Assembly (NCBI GenBank): GCA_001599935.1 | Contig: BCIJ01000022.1 | Span: 197,798 to 261,797, forward strand | Origin: Holtermannia corniformis | Taxonomy: Eukaryota; Basidiomycota; Tremellomycetes; Holtermanniales | Reading direction: 5' to 3' | Length of the DNA: 64,000 bases | Part shown: positions 24,731 through 36,620 of the stretch, piece after piece | How positions within the stretch are numbered: the stretch's first letter is position 1 | Layout of the letters: each line of letters starts with the position of its first letter | Translations under genes and position numbers: made by a program | The notes under the pieces: generated by a model | Database searches by the model: none | Told to the model about the DNA's origin: nothing | What the model saw: the letters and a program-made list of their open reading frames with translations, nothing else

Positions 24731-25664
24731 TTTTCCCATCGTCCGTCTGTCACGACTCCGGCCGTGTGGTAGTCATGTCAGAATATGTCCAGATTGAGTG
24801 TTATGAGTAACACTCGATATTGACCTTTTTAGGGCAGCGGTAGGGACTGGACACCCATGCCGTCACACCGTCCTGCTGCTACTTGGCAGCGTCGGGATGA
24901 CCGGCCCGGCAACGGGTTCCACGTTGGAACACGCAGCCCCGTGATTCGTGTTGTTTACTTTGACGCGTCGCACTTACCGACGCGTCCTTTCGCTTGAATT
25001 ATTCACGTCCTTCGCTATTTCCGCCAATGCCAAGCCCTTTCTCTGATTCCAGCAACCTGGTTGCACGACTACTCGCTTCCCCTGAGTGCCAGGGGCGGAG
25101 CCGAAGCCCGTTCATCGAGATCCAACGCGCAGCGTGGGCATTAATAACGACAAGGTTCTGACACGTCCGATGGCGCTGCGGATCCGCGATAACCTTGCTC
25201 CAGTCCCGACTTCGGCTGTTGGGTGGTGGGTGGCACTGTTCTGTGGTCGGTACTCTATCATTGCGGCACTCTGCTTTCTTGTTGGTTGTCGGCTGTCGTT
25301 GGAGCGACGTGTTCATGCATTCCATGGTATGTACATGTTGTGATGTCTTCGACAGACGTTAGATTGACTCTGATCCGGCTTCTTGCAGATCCCGAAGCTG
25401 GAACAAGTCGTGCGGCGTACCTGATTAATGGCGACGCCACCCGCGTTGCCCCACGGTCCATCCAGCGCGACACGTCTGCGCCTGTTGCAATGGCCAGGCA
25501 ATTGTCACGAGCTTGGATGCCGACGCGCTTTGAAAACATACGTGTTGTTTGTTGAGCCAGCGGCTGACCCAGCATGCGAAATCCATAAAGCCGAGGCGAC
25601 GTCGAGCTTCATGCAGCATTGACGACCTACGTTCCTTACGACTGACACCCACGCTCCTTTGACC
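24731..25664. other. Intergenic region, 5' of the CPL1 gene
   Basis: About 0.9 kb with no convincing coding frame on either strand; it contains the inverted repeat at 24796 and a second palindrome (GTTCCA/TGGAAC) near 24886. Presumed promoter of the secreted protein. Confidence 0.5.
24796..24815. repeat. 8-bp perfect inverted repeat
   Basis: GAGTGTTA and TAACACTC flank a TGAG spacer, in the intergenic region downstream of tRNA-Leu. It could be a binding site or chance. Confidence 0.4.
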
Positions 25665-28600
25665 ATGCGCTCTCGCACTTACCTTCTCTCCTTGGCGGCG
25701 ATGACTTCGGCAGTCATCGCAACGCCGGCCCCAACCCCCGGTACCTGTATCAACAACGCTGTCCGCAACATCCCCGACACTGGTTTCCTCGTCGGTCGGG
25801 GCGTGTCTGATGCCTTCACGTGGTCGGTCACTTTCGATGCTGCCAGTGAGTACCGCAGATGCCATCGTGCCCCGGGGGGGGAGTGCTGATTCGTCTAGGC
25901 TGCCAATCTGGCGGAACATTTTACACGTCTTTGATCTCGCTTGACACCGGCGCCACCTTTGAGTGTGATACGTGAGCTCGGTTTCTGCTGTAGCAAGAGC
26001 GAGCTGACGCATGCAGCGTGACTCTTCCCGAGGAGGGTGCGGGCGGCACTTTTGACTTGATATGCTCGGGCGCCTCGCAGTCAGTTTGCACACGTACTCG
26101 TGGTTCATCGCTGACATATGCTCAGATCCAGTCTGCCTACCGGAAATTGTGTGTAACATGCGTCACCAGCCGGCGTAAGCTTACTTTCCGCAGACGACTT
26201 CCAAATCAGCGCTTCCGGATGGACTTCCGACCAAGTGTCGATCGCAATCACTAGTCGCGCCGTACCGTCGCCCTGTGGCGCCACCCTCTCTTTCACCGAA
26301 GACACCTACAGCGGCGCTGAACCCATTTCGCCTACCATCTCATTCGACGGATACCGTATGTTTCAGATATGTGTCCTCGCCCTGCCATGCTGACCTCGCC
26401 TTAGTCTGCAGCGGCTTGACCTTGACCGAGACGATCATCGATGCCAACGACGGGAATGCGGGCAACTGTTTGTAAGTACGCATGATCACGATTGGTGGTC
26501 TTGCTGATAACATGCAGCTTCGATTTCCCCGAATACAATGATGACGCAGGCCCGACGACGGGCAATCTGCAGTGCTCCTCCTATTCAGGGTGAGCTCTTC
26601 AGCGCACTGACTAGGCGTGGCTGACCGCATGGCTCAGATCGTTCCCAGCCGGCAAATGTGAGCAAGCAGTACCAGGGGCGTGTTCAAGGCTGACAGAGAC
26701 CAGACTACTTCGCGCCCTCGATCAGTGGCGCAGCAGACCAAGACCCCGCAAACCCAGGGGGATCAGTTCTCACCATCCCAGCGTTCCCGTCCGATGCCAA
26801 TTGTGCAGCATCGGCCCGGCGTGCGGACCCTCAAGAAGGCTACTTGCTGGCCCGTGGCGACGACTCGTTCATCTGGATGGTCACGTACGATCCCGCCGGT
26901 GCGTCGTCTCGAACACTAGTGTTACCGAGCTGAACGTGCGCTAGTCTGCACGGCTTCGACATTCACTGCCGCCCTTCGAGCAAACGGCAACTACATCAAC
27001 TGCCAGCCGTGAGTATACTGTACCCGTCCGGTCCTCTGAGCTGACAACGGCGATAGTGGCGGCTTCGATGGATCGGGCTCGGTTCAAATCGCATGCCCAG
27101 ACGTTCAAAAGTAGGTTGTAGCTTCCGTTGGTTTCCGGTAGCTCACCACGGTCATAAAGCTACGCTCTCTCCAGCTCACCCTGTGAGCCAGCTTGACACT
27201 CGCCGTACCACTGATCTGACTCGTCAGGGGGCTTCCAAATCTTCGTCGGCGGCATTGATGTAGATTTCGCTTACACATGGGTCAACACCGAAGCCAAGCC
27301 TGAGATCTGTGCCAGCACCTTCCAATTGGAGCCTTCCTGGTTCGGCCCTTCCGACCAAGCAGTCACGCCGGTCTACTTCTTTGAGAGCTACCGTAAGTCC
27401 CGCTGTGTCCCTTTTTGCCTTGCTGACACAAATGCCAGGCTGCAGCGGCCTTACCGTAATTCTCCCGTTCCATGACACCTCTGGCGAGCAATCGGGTACC
27501 TGCACGTTAGTGTCGTGCTCGCCCGAGTTCGCAGTCCACTGACAACGGCTGTGTAGCGCAAATTTCCCAGACTCGGACGTGGTTGGGTACGGCAATGGTC
27601 TACTCTCGTGTTACTTCGCAAATGGGTATGTTTCTTATGGTTCACAGTAGCGTACTGATTGGGCTACAGCGAATTCGACAACGGCAAGACTTGTGGGTTG
27701 ACAATACACGCTACCGCATCCTGCGTCGCTGACCCTTTTCAGACTTCTTTGACCCGACAGTTTCAGGAGCCACCGACTACCCTCCCTGGACTGCCGCGAC
27801 CCAATCCGTCTATATCGATCTCGGCCCGTCGACGAGTCAGATCAACTGCGCGAATAGCATCTCTTTCGTCACGCCCGACCCAATTGTCGTCACTGACACA
27901 AGCCCCTTCACCGTTGACGTGACCTATGACGTCGGACGTGAGTTGCATTGACAGGTCACTATCAGCGTTAATTTGGTTCAGAATGTGCGGGCAAGAATCT
28001 TGTCGCCACTTTCGAAGCGCAAGACTTCCAAGTCAGCTGCTCGTGCGTCTATATCGCCCTTTCATGACGAGACTGACGCGCTTGTCACCCAGACAGGAGC
28101 TGTCAGGCTTCGCCACGCAGCGGAGTACGTTGATCTGCAACATCGCTCGGTACGTACAGTGGGCAAGAGAGGCCATGCCGCTGACTAGCAAACAAACAGC
28201 AACCAGGTCCCCACCGACGTGCAAAGTCTGTACTGCTTCATGATACGCTGTCTACTCGGCTGACGCGGTATGTGCAGTCTTCGCTTCTGGCCGCCTCGAC
28301 GACATTATCGATATCCCATCCAACTCCTTCACTATCGACGCACGTTTCGAGGCGGACCTGACTGCTTGTGGTCAATCGGTTCGGTTCCCGGAGCTCAACG
28401 GTAACCCTATCGACTACTCGAGCTCGGACATGAGCCTCTTCAACGTCCTGTCCTGCTGGTCGACCAAGGGCCGTGAGTTTGCACACGACGTAGCATTGCA
28501 AGAGCTGACATCCCCAGTCTGTGACGAGTCCATGTTTGCCGACTTTGAGCTCACCAACCCTACGAACTCGTACCAGTGCACCCGATTGAACCTGGATTCA

Positions 28601-29281
28601 ACCACTGGCGCCGCCACGTTGCAATGCAACCGACAGGTCGGCACAATGTCCACTGTTGTTGACTGTAGGGTCCTGTCAACAGCTCCGGCTGAAAGCTCAC
28701 TTGTACCTAGGGCAACTCAGATCCTTGACCAAGCACGTTGAAGTCAGGCGTCGCGTTGCCATCAAGCGCGACGAAGGCGCCGTCGATGTTCCCGAGGAAA
28801 ACACCCCAGCGTTCCAGGTCTGTCACCTCCATCAGAGCGCGAGACATAGCTGACTTTACACAGGTCACTCACAATGACGACCCTTCAGCAACCGGAGGTC
28901 TGCGCCGTCGCGCGCGTCAAGTGCAGGCCGGCTTGATCATCCCAGGTGGCCTCGACTGCGAGAAGCGTGGCTTGGCGTCTTGCCCTATTCCCGGCCGTCT
29001 GGGCTCATGGGAGGTGAGCGCCTCTATGCAGCGTTGAAGACAAGCTGACCTCCCCGCAGTGCATCGACACGTCAAGCAAGCTCGACGCCTGCGGTGGCTG
29101 CCCTCACTCTGGCGGCCAGGACTGCTCCGAGATCCCCGGTATCATGGAGGTCTCGTGCCGCGCTGGTCAATGTATCGGTAAGTACATTTGAATCTCCGAG
29201 TCGTCCTAACCCGCTGCAGTCTCCGAGTGCGACTATGAGCACGTTCTCGCCGCCGACGGTCGCTCCTGCATTCCCAAGTAA
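25665..29281 (+). CDS. Secreted modular cysteine-rich protein with C-terminal CPL1-like domain
   Basis: A signal peptide (RTYLLSLAAMTSAVIATPAP) opens a protein of several hundred residues spread over roughly twenty small exons. The body consists of repeated modules with three spaced cysteines, e.g. CSGLTLTETIIDANDGNAGN..C..C near 26400-26580, CTASTFTAALRANGNYINC near 26946, CSGLTVILPFHDTSGEQSGTC near 27437, CAGKNLVATFEAQDFQVSC near 27988, and C-terminal copies near 28300 and 28520. After a dibasic LKR/RRR region, the end (28950-29281) is a CPL1/PriA-type domain: CEKRGLASCPIPGR, SWECIDTSSKLDACGGC, GGQDCSEIPG, CRAGQCIVSECDY. No transmembrane helix or GPI signal seen. Exon borders in the middle are approximate. 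Cell-surface or extracellular role inferred. Confidence 0.75.
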
Positions 29282-29457
29282 CCGTCGCCAGACTCGTAGT
29301 TTTGGCTTGCCTCACGGACTTTTCCCTCTTCGCTTTTGCTTCCTCCCTATTATCGCGCTGCCATGCTCTCACGTCCATATCACGTACGCCCTCACGCATG
29401 CATTCGCCATGTCCTCCTCACTCGACATGCTGCAAAGTCATCGCTATGCATAGGGTG

Positions 29458-31964
29458 TTAGTCACTCTCCTCTTCGCTCTCACTCTCTCCAGCCGCCTCG
29501 AGCGCGCGATAGAAGCGCAAACCAGAAGCGAGCGTTTCTTGCCACTTTTTCTTCTCGTCTTCCTTCAAACCCTCGCCTACCGCTCGGGGGGACTCTGTCC
29601 ATGCCTCAAAGTCCTCTTCCTCTGCGACATCCGCTTCATACATTGCCTGCAGGAGTGCCGCGACGAGTGTGGCGTGGGTGTCAAAGTGGTCCACACAGTA
29701 TGCCTGGGTATGTGAGCGACTGCGGCAGAGATCAGACGACTGCTCCTACCTGGACAGCCAAAACCGCGTCGACCATATCCTCGCTGAGCTTCTCGACCAT
29801 GCCGCCCCACTTGCGCCAAAGCTTGACGGCGTCCGTCTTGACTTGCATGACGTTCTGACCCTCGACTTGGACGGCGCCAAGGATGGCGTTGACTACCTCT
29901 GAACGGGCGCTTTCGACACCCGCATTGTAGCCCATGACCAGTGTGCGGAGTTCAAGCAGCGCATCCTCCCAGTCGTGATCGTCTTCAAACGCACGCGCCA
30001 GACTTGCAGACGCTTCGGCGTGGAACGCGGCGCTCGGCTTCGGACCCGTAGAGATGTCGAGTGATGGAATGTCGGGAAGTGAAGCGGAGGAGGCGAGAGA
30101 TATGGGCGAACCACCTTCAGAGCTGGTGGCGATGGACAGGGTCGACGCCGTGTCATCATCGGACGAGACATCTGATAGCCGCCGGCCGAGTTGAAGCAGT
30201 CTTTTGTTCCGTGGGTGCTCGTACGGGTCTTCACCATCGCTGTCACTGTCCTCTTCCAGCTGCTCTTCTTCATTCGGCCACAGGAAGCCGAGCGAGTCGG
30301 GTCCGAGGACCGCCAACCGTTCAGCTGGAAGGGTTAGCTCGACCAAACGCGTTTGTAAAACCACATACCCTTCTCCTCTTCATCCTCTTCCTCTTCTTCC
30401 TCGTCGCTACCCCACGAATCCTCCTTCCAGCGATCCCGTCCGATACGCGTAAACGCTGGCACGCTCACACCCTTGCCAAGCTTGACGCCGGGTCCGAGCA
30501 GTACGCCACGGCCAACGACCACATTGTCCTCGAGAACGACGCCGGCACCGACCATGCATTCCTCGAGCACGCAGTACTGTCCGATCCGGACATTGTCAAA
30601 GATGTAGGAGCCGGTGATGGACGAGCCGGTGCCGATGAGAGTGTCGGCCGCCAACGTCGACTGCGAGATCCGAGTGTTGTGCGATAGCGTTGTCCGTGGA
30701 CCGATCAGAGACGGGCCGATGAGTGTGGTGGTTCGGGAGAGAACGACATTGTCTCGCGCGATGTAAATGTTGCCGCGGCGGAGCTCGTATTGAACTCCTC
30801 CTGGTTCGCTGAGGTCTGGGGCGAGCGGGAACGCCCAGCGGCGGAGGACATCGCGTCTGTGTCGTCAGTGCACTGCACATTGTCACGTCGCTCAGAGGAC
30901 ACGCACGAGATGTCTCCAAATGTCCGAGTATCTCTCACTCTGTCCACATAGCGACCTTCGTCGCGACCCGCCTTGCCTTGTTCCGACCCGACGCGGTACA
31001 CACCAATCTTCTTGCCGAGCAACTCACTCGTCAACACGCCGGTGGTAAAGTCACGCCGCAGGTCATGGTAGTCAAAGTTTTCCGTGCACAGCGCCGGCAC
31101 GTCTGCTTCGCACACGTCGATTCCCAGGTCCCGATGGTTTCCTGACCAGATCTCGAACGAGTCCACGCCAGGGAACGGGTCGATCAGCAGGTTTGCGGGG
31201 AAAGCGTAGCGTTTCTGGCGAGGCGAGAGTGGGTGTTGCGTGTAGTGCAGCAGCCGATTGGTGGGAGGATGAACGAGCAGTAGAGGTGACTCGGGGTGTT
31301 TGCTGTGCATGTCAGCTCGACCATGAAGCCCTCCAGGCACAACTCACCGACCGCCCTTGCCCACACCGACAGTCATGATAAAGTTGGCATCACGCTCCTT
31401 TTGCTTCTTGTGAGCCTGAACCATCTGCTCGAGGTTGAAGTTGCTGATGACGGGGCCGTGGAGAAGCAGGAACGGGTTGTCATGGTTGAGGACCTGCATT
31501 GCGTCTAGCTCGCGCAGCGCATCGCCGGCCGACTGCGCCGTGCGCGACGTCAAGCACTGGATCTGGAGCTTGTAGCGGAACGGCGAGTTTCTGCAGTCTA
31601 TCAGCGAGATTCCAAGCGAGGTGGACCGAGTTGACGTACTCTACGAAAGCTTGGATCTTGTCCGAGTGCACACCACAAAAGATGAACACCTGCTTGACGT
31701 TGCTCAAGCTGAGACTCTCGAGCGTCCATGACAGCAAAGGTGTGGAGCAGAGCGGGAGCAGGCACTGATTAGGGTATCAGCATGCATCGCTAGCACAGAG
31801 ACAGGCCGCCATACCCTTGGCTGGTCTTGACAAAGGACTTCGAACCGACGATTGTACGAGTCGGCGAGCACGACGGCTTGGAGCGGGGCCTCGTCGACAC
31901 CGGTATCTTTGGCTGCGGCCTTGGCATCTGCTTTGGATGCCGTCGCTGGCTTTTTGGGAGGCAT
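29458..31964 (-). CDS. GCD6: Translation initiation factor eIF2B epsilon subunit
   Basis: Catalytic guanine-nucleotide-exchange subunit for eIF2. N-terminal nucleotidyltransferase-like domain (LQAVVLADSYNRRFEVL, LSLSNVKQVFIFCG, AGDALRELDAMQVL), left-handed beta-helix hexapeptides (GSYIFDNVRIGQYCVLEE, VGAGVVLEDNVVVGRG), acidic linker EEEEEEDEEE, then a W2/HEAT domain ending in an acidic tail. Introns: 31765-31814, 31591-31639, 31313-31347, 30857-30906, 30325-30368, 29704-29749. Tail to tail with the CPL1 gene. Ordinary housekeeping gene. Confidence 0.95.
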
Positions 31965-32161
31965 TGCGATTGTCGAGTGCAAACCGCGAGCGCTGCAAGT
32001 CGAGCTGGTGAGTCGAAGGAGTTTGGTTCCCGCGTGGCATTGACGTGGCCGGGATTCTTCCTTCCTTGCAGCCGGTAGGGACCGCAGCGCCCGGCTCACG
32101 TCGACGCTTTCCTAGGGTAATCATGGCAATGCATAGACGTCGCGTCATCCCAATCATCCCA

Positions 32162-34640
32162 CTACCTGTCCTCGATCGCAACAGGCGATGCAAGCTCGAG
32201 GCCTCCGTCCGCCTCGATCCTCATCTTTGCCGGGCTGCTCGAGATCGACGACGCAGAGTTTGCGCCATTCAGCAGCTCATCGTTCGAATCGACGCTGACG
32301 ATACTCGATTCCCTCTCCATCCTCTTGCCTTGGAACCTGACGACCTCGAGCTCGGGGTCCGGGCCAGGACTCTTTGTCCGCCGGTCGTCACCGACGGCAA
32401 TCGGTGGCGGTTTGCGGATGGCCGCGTCAAAGACTGAACGCGGGACTTGAGGGAGTTCATTCTGCGTCAGGATGCCCGGCGTCGTCGCTTTCGGCGTCTG
32501 CTCGCCAGAGTCAAACGTCGTCTCGACAGACAGCGGGCTCGGGGTACGCGATTGCCCGATAATGTTGGGGCTCGAGACCCGACGCTGTTCCAGACCGACG
32601 TGGGCGAGCGCTCGCTCTTGCTGGCGCCACTCGTCGTCGCCAATCTTGGGACTGCCAAAGCGTTCCCGCGATCCGCCTTCGAGATCGATATCGACCATTT
32701 CGTTGCCGTCGGGATGTTCACGCTCCGAGCTCGTCCGTCCGAACCGTGGGATCGGCGCCGCGTCAAGGTTCATGACCCAGCCTCCGCGAAGGCCAGACTG
32801 CTCTGCGCGGTGCACGGCTTGAGCGGCTTGAACGTCTGCACGCGTCGGAAGGTCGATTGGGCTCGGAGCGGGCGCGGGCGTGTGTTCGCGCTCTTTCCTC
32901 CTTGAACGCGGTGGAGAAGTGCTAGGTGGAGACAGGAAACCAGAGTCTTTGCGCGGAGGTGAGCGCGATCGAGCTAGCGGATGACTCGGCTGCGCGTCTT
33001 CAGGTTGGTTCAGGGCGGGCGAGTACGGCGTGATGAGCCGGATGGGAGAGGGCGACGCGGGGCCACGGGTATCAGTGACCTCGGCTTCGTAGGATGCTTT
33101 CGAAGGTAACGGTGCCGTGGACGGCTGCCGAGGATGAGGGGGTGATGCAGGCGGTAACAGAGCGTCATCTGGTCCTGGCGTCGGCGTCGGAGGACCCGCT
33201 GCCGGTTCACTACTGGGTCTCGGCGAGCTGATGACTACGTCGCTCAGTCCATCATCCCGCCCTCGATTGCTGCACTCACCTGGGATCTCGACCTGAGCCG
33301 CATTCGTCTCGCCAATCCGCATCCCGGAAAAGCCAAGCCCTTCCACAGCACCGCTCTTTGGGCCGTCTGGACCGGCCGCGATCCGCTCGGCTTCTTGCAG
33401 CCCGCGCTCAACCGCGTCCACGTCCATCCCGAGCCCGACTTCCTCCCAACGCGCCGTGCTGCGATCCCACCACGCTTCGAGTACGCTCCAGCCGCGGTAC
33501 GGGCCGTTGAGTCGCATCCCACCCGTTCCCTCGCCATAGCTGTCGCCAGCACCGACACCAGAGCCAGCATAATAGCCAGAATACCCAACGTCGTCTTCTG
33601 AATCGTCTGAATTCCGCCCACTGCCGGACCCACCACCTCCTGATCCTTCAATTTCCCAGCCATCGCCCGACTCGAGGTCGTCGGCAAACGCGGCGAGCCA
33701 GCGACCCCAGCCGCCGATCCCGTCGCCGCGCCATAAAACGCACTTGCGGTCAAAGTCACGGCCAAAGACGATCACTTGACCGTAGCTGCCTCCTGGGCCA
33801 GGGTCGAGATCGACACCGACATAGTTGCCCGCACGATCCGAGATGAGTGGGATCCAGCCACGACACGCGTATCGATGTTGGATCCAATCGGGTGGGATCG
33901 AAGCCATGGTGAGGAGTAGCTGCTTGTTGGCGCCGGATGCTGGATCGTGTTCGACGGAACGCCAAAATGAGCATTCACGTGTGACATCTTCAAGGCTGAG
34001 CAGGTGGAGGCCAAAGAAGAGACCATCGTCATGACCGAGACCGTCTTGGCCGTCGACGGCGAGTAAGGATTCTCGGACGGCAGGCGGGAGCCGGGCGCCG
34101 AGCTCACGTTCAAACGTCGTCAGGGCCTCGATCGGCACGGGCGAATTTAGAGTCTCTAGCAGTTCGGGAAAGTGGTTTGCGAGTGCGGCGCGGATTCGCT
34201 GCCAAGTGAGATGCAGTGGTGGGTAGTAGGTTGATGGTGTTTGACTGTTGTACCCGCCGCGAGCGGGACTGTCTGCCAGCACGGCAGAGGATGAAGCGTC
34301 GAGTGTGCGTGCGCCCGCATAGTCGTACACTTCGGAAGTCGGTCTGACGGCCGAGCGTGGAGGGTACGAGTAGCCTGTTGAAGTCCGCCTGCTGGGTCCT
34401 GGCGAGCCATCGCGCGAATGCTACAGCCCAAACGTATCAGCTCCTCTTCACCCGTCTCTACGTCTTGGCACGCACCGGGTCCAATCCGGGGCTAGGGTTT
34501 CGACTATCATCTGCCTGCCTTGCCGTTGGCAAGCTGAACGCATCAAACGTCGAGCTCATCGCCGTCCGGTGCTGGCCATACCGCGCGTCGCGCGCCGTCG
34601 AGCCCGCCGAGCCAAACAGCGAGGCGAAAAAGGACGCCAT
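32162..34640 (-). CDS. KNR4: SMI1/KNR4-family cell-wall assembly regulator
   Basis: The N-terminal MASFFASLFGSAGSTARDA start and the first splice (intron 34421-34475) bring the frame to the SMI1/KNR4 domain: FPELLETLNSPVPIEALTTF, LPPAVRESLLAVDGQDG, GLFFGLHLLSLEDV, RGWIPLISDRAGNYVGVDLDPG. The C-terminal half is long, Pro/Ser-rich and probably disordered. A 45-nt segment 33235-33279 has good splice signals and no stop, so it could be a retained intron. In yeast Knr4 links cell-wall integrity and calcineurin signalling; the same role is inferred. Confidence 0.88.
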
Positions 34641-35646
34641 GCCAGCCGAGCTGAGCACGGTCAGCTAGCTGCCGCTAGAGAGGCTGAAACGGCTCGGGGT
34701 TGGCGTACCCTACGCTACCAACCAGTTGTGCCGTGCCAAACTCTGCGTGAGCTCGAGCTCGACCGACGGCTGATTATCCGACGGCCTTGGCTCCTTTCCC
34801 TTTGCTCCCGTCGGTGATCGCGTCGAGATAGAACGGATAGGCCGCTGAGTTGCGTCTTGGATCGCCCTGGCTGGATCGTGAGGGTGGATAGGCTGTTGGC
34901 AGGCCTGCACCGTGCTGTGCTCACAATGCTACTACAGCAACCACCACCCACCACCCCAATCTACGGTCCATAGCACGGGGCCGGGGACGCGCACGGAAAT
35001 GTTCGCGGGCGATAAAACGGTAATCGCAGTATGAGGGTGGCACTTTGGCGCACCACCTGAACGGGATGCTTCATCACTTGACATCTCGTCGAATTCCGAC
35101 TGACTGCGGCAGTTGTAAGCAACGGCAGCGCGTAGAGTAGGGCGATAGCAATAAACAAGGCGCCTGTGCGTTGCCTTGGCTCAAAGGACCCTGCGCTTCG
35201 CCCCTATACGCAGTAGTCGAAGCAGGCTTGACCTTTGCATGCAGCTGTAAAAGTAGTTTCCGGCCTTGCATACGCGTGTATAGCTACGAGCGCGTGTATC
35301 ATTTGTGATGGTCGTTTCGTCGTGCAGGCACGTGCATAGACATCTACGACGTGGCGCCACCTTCGCCTCACCTCGCTCGCTGCCCTCTGCATCAGTGTGT
35401 ACATAGTCTTGACAAGTCGGCGCGCACTCGTGAGTCGCGCATGCTCTACTCTGCATTGTATGAAGACTTGGAAGCGGCGATAGAGTGACGGCGCCGACGT
35501 GCCGCTGGGCACAGATGCGTGGCATGACGTCACGAGCGCACCGCAAACTGCGAGCAAAGGATGCTGCGTACCGCATCTCGAGTTGATCCTCTCAGCCCTT
35601 CAGTTGACTCAGACCGATACACTTGAGAAAGCGACAGGGCGACAGA
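34641..35646. other. Intergenic, no gene seen
   Basis: About 1 kb between the KNR4 start and the small cysteine-rich gene. Many short frames, none with splice-compatible continuity or a recognisable family. Confidence 0.4.
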
Positions 35647-36135
35647 ATGGTAGCTGGCATCAAGACTACACAGCCAATGATTGGCATGCAGCCGGTCGAA
35701 TCGAGCTCGCAGGCAAAGACGATCCAAACGCAGCCTGTGATCGGGTCTCGAATGGGTGCGTAGCATGGCTACAGCACAGTTTATGCTACGTGGTGAACAT
35801 GCCAAGCTGACGCCGTGATCCTACAGACCCCAAGAACGCGCCAGCGGGAGAGTCGAAGCAGATAAATGAGGTCATGCGGCTACGCGGTGGCTGCCCCGGC
35901 AAGTTCTGTGGTCTGCGTGAGTGCTGAGCCGTGTACCCATGGTCCGTCGCTGATGATTACGACTTGATCAGCTATCCTACCTTGCCGGTCAGTGTGCTCA
36001 ACGAGGCTGCGTCAGGAATCGGATACTGACAGCCTGGTGACAGCTGCGATATCTGCATCATTCCCATCCCCTGCGTGAGCCAACTCCACCCCTGAAGAGA
36101 TGGATCCACGAGCTGACTGTGCACCATAGTGCTAA
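35647..36135 (+). CDS. 83-aa cysteine-rich small protein in five exons
   Basis: Built from splice logic: exons 35647-35755, 35827-35916, 35972-35987 (16 nt), 36044-36074 (31 nt), 36130-36135 (6 nt: Cys codon plus stop). All four introns have GT..AG ends and CTGAC/TGATGA-like branch sequences. The protein has a polar Gln/Thr/Ser N terminus, the stretch ESKQINEVMRLRGGCPGKFC, then a hydrophobic Cys cluster LPCRCDICIIPIPCC; seven cysteines lie in the last 26 residues. The RLRGG plus Cys-tail layout resembles small fungal Cys-rich proteins of unknown function. The total coding length is a multiple of three. No expression evidence; the function is unknown. Metal binding or palmitoylated membrane attachment are possible. 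Confidence 0.65.
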
Positions 36136-36620
36136 CCAAGTTCGAACTCCGCCAACCCTTGCCTGTGCTGGTTCCCTCTTTGTATCACCCTCTTGCTCTT
36201 GCTGTACCGCACACACGCATGTATACCGTCTCAGACCATTCGCAGACCATCACCAAGCTAGCCTTAGCATGGCCCCCTGTGCCGCTTCGGCCGAGCCTGA
36301 CGTCACCGCGCCGAGTTTCACCGTGGGCGTGGCTGTTGCACCTGCTGACCGGTGGCGAATTGGACAGGTTGCTGTCGCGCTCGCTGCTGGAGGGGAGTGC
36401 TGCAAGACAGCTTGGAGTACTCTACCCAGTTGACCGACCAGCACAACTGGCCAGACTGGAGCGGACGGTAAGCTCCGCCGCGCCACACGGCAAGATCGGG
36501 CCGCGACCGACTGAACCGTGCTTAAGTGCTGCCCCCGTTTGAGCCAACTGCCGTCGCTCGTCACCGCACCTTTCGACGGCTTTCTTTTCCACTCAACCAC
36601 TACCACTGTCCATACTCACA
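36136..36620. other. Intergenic, presumed TAL1 promoter
   Basis: C/T-rich toward the start codon (CTTTCTTTTCCACTCAACCA), as in many fungal housekeeping promoters. No gene seen. Confidence 0.5.

Noticed and set aside
24880..24905. Heat-shock-element-like palindrome GTTCCA/TGGAAC
   Set aside because: Spacing does not fit nTTCnnGAAn units and it lies far from any start codon.
32447..32905. 152-codon plus-strand frame over the KNR4 C-terminal half
   Set aside because: Fully contained antisense in a coding exon with low-complexity sequence.
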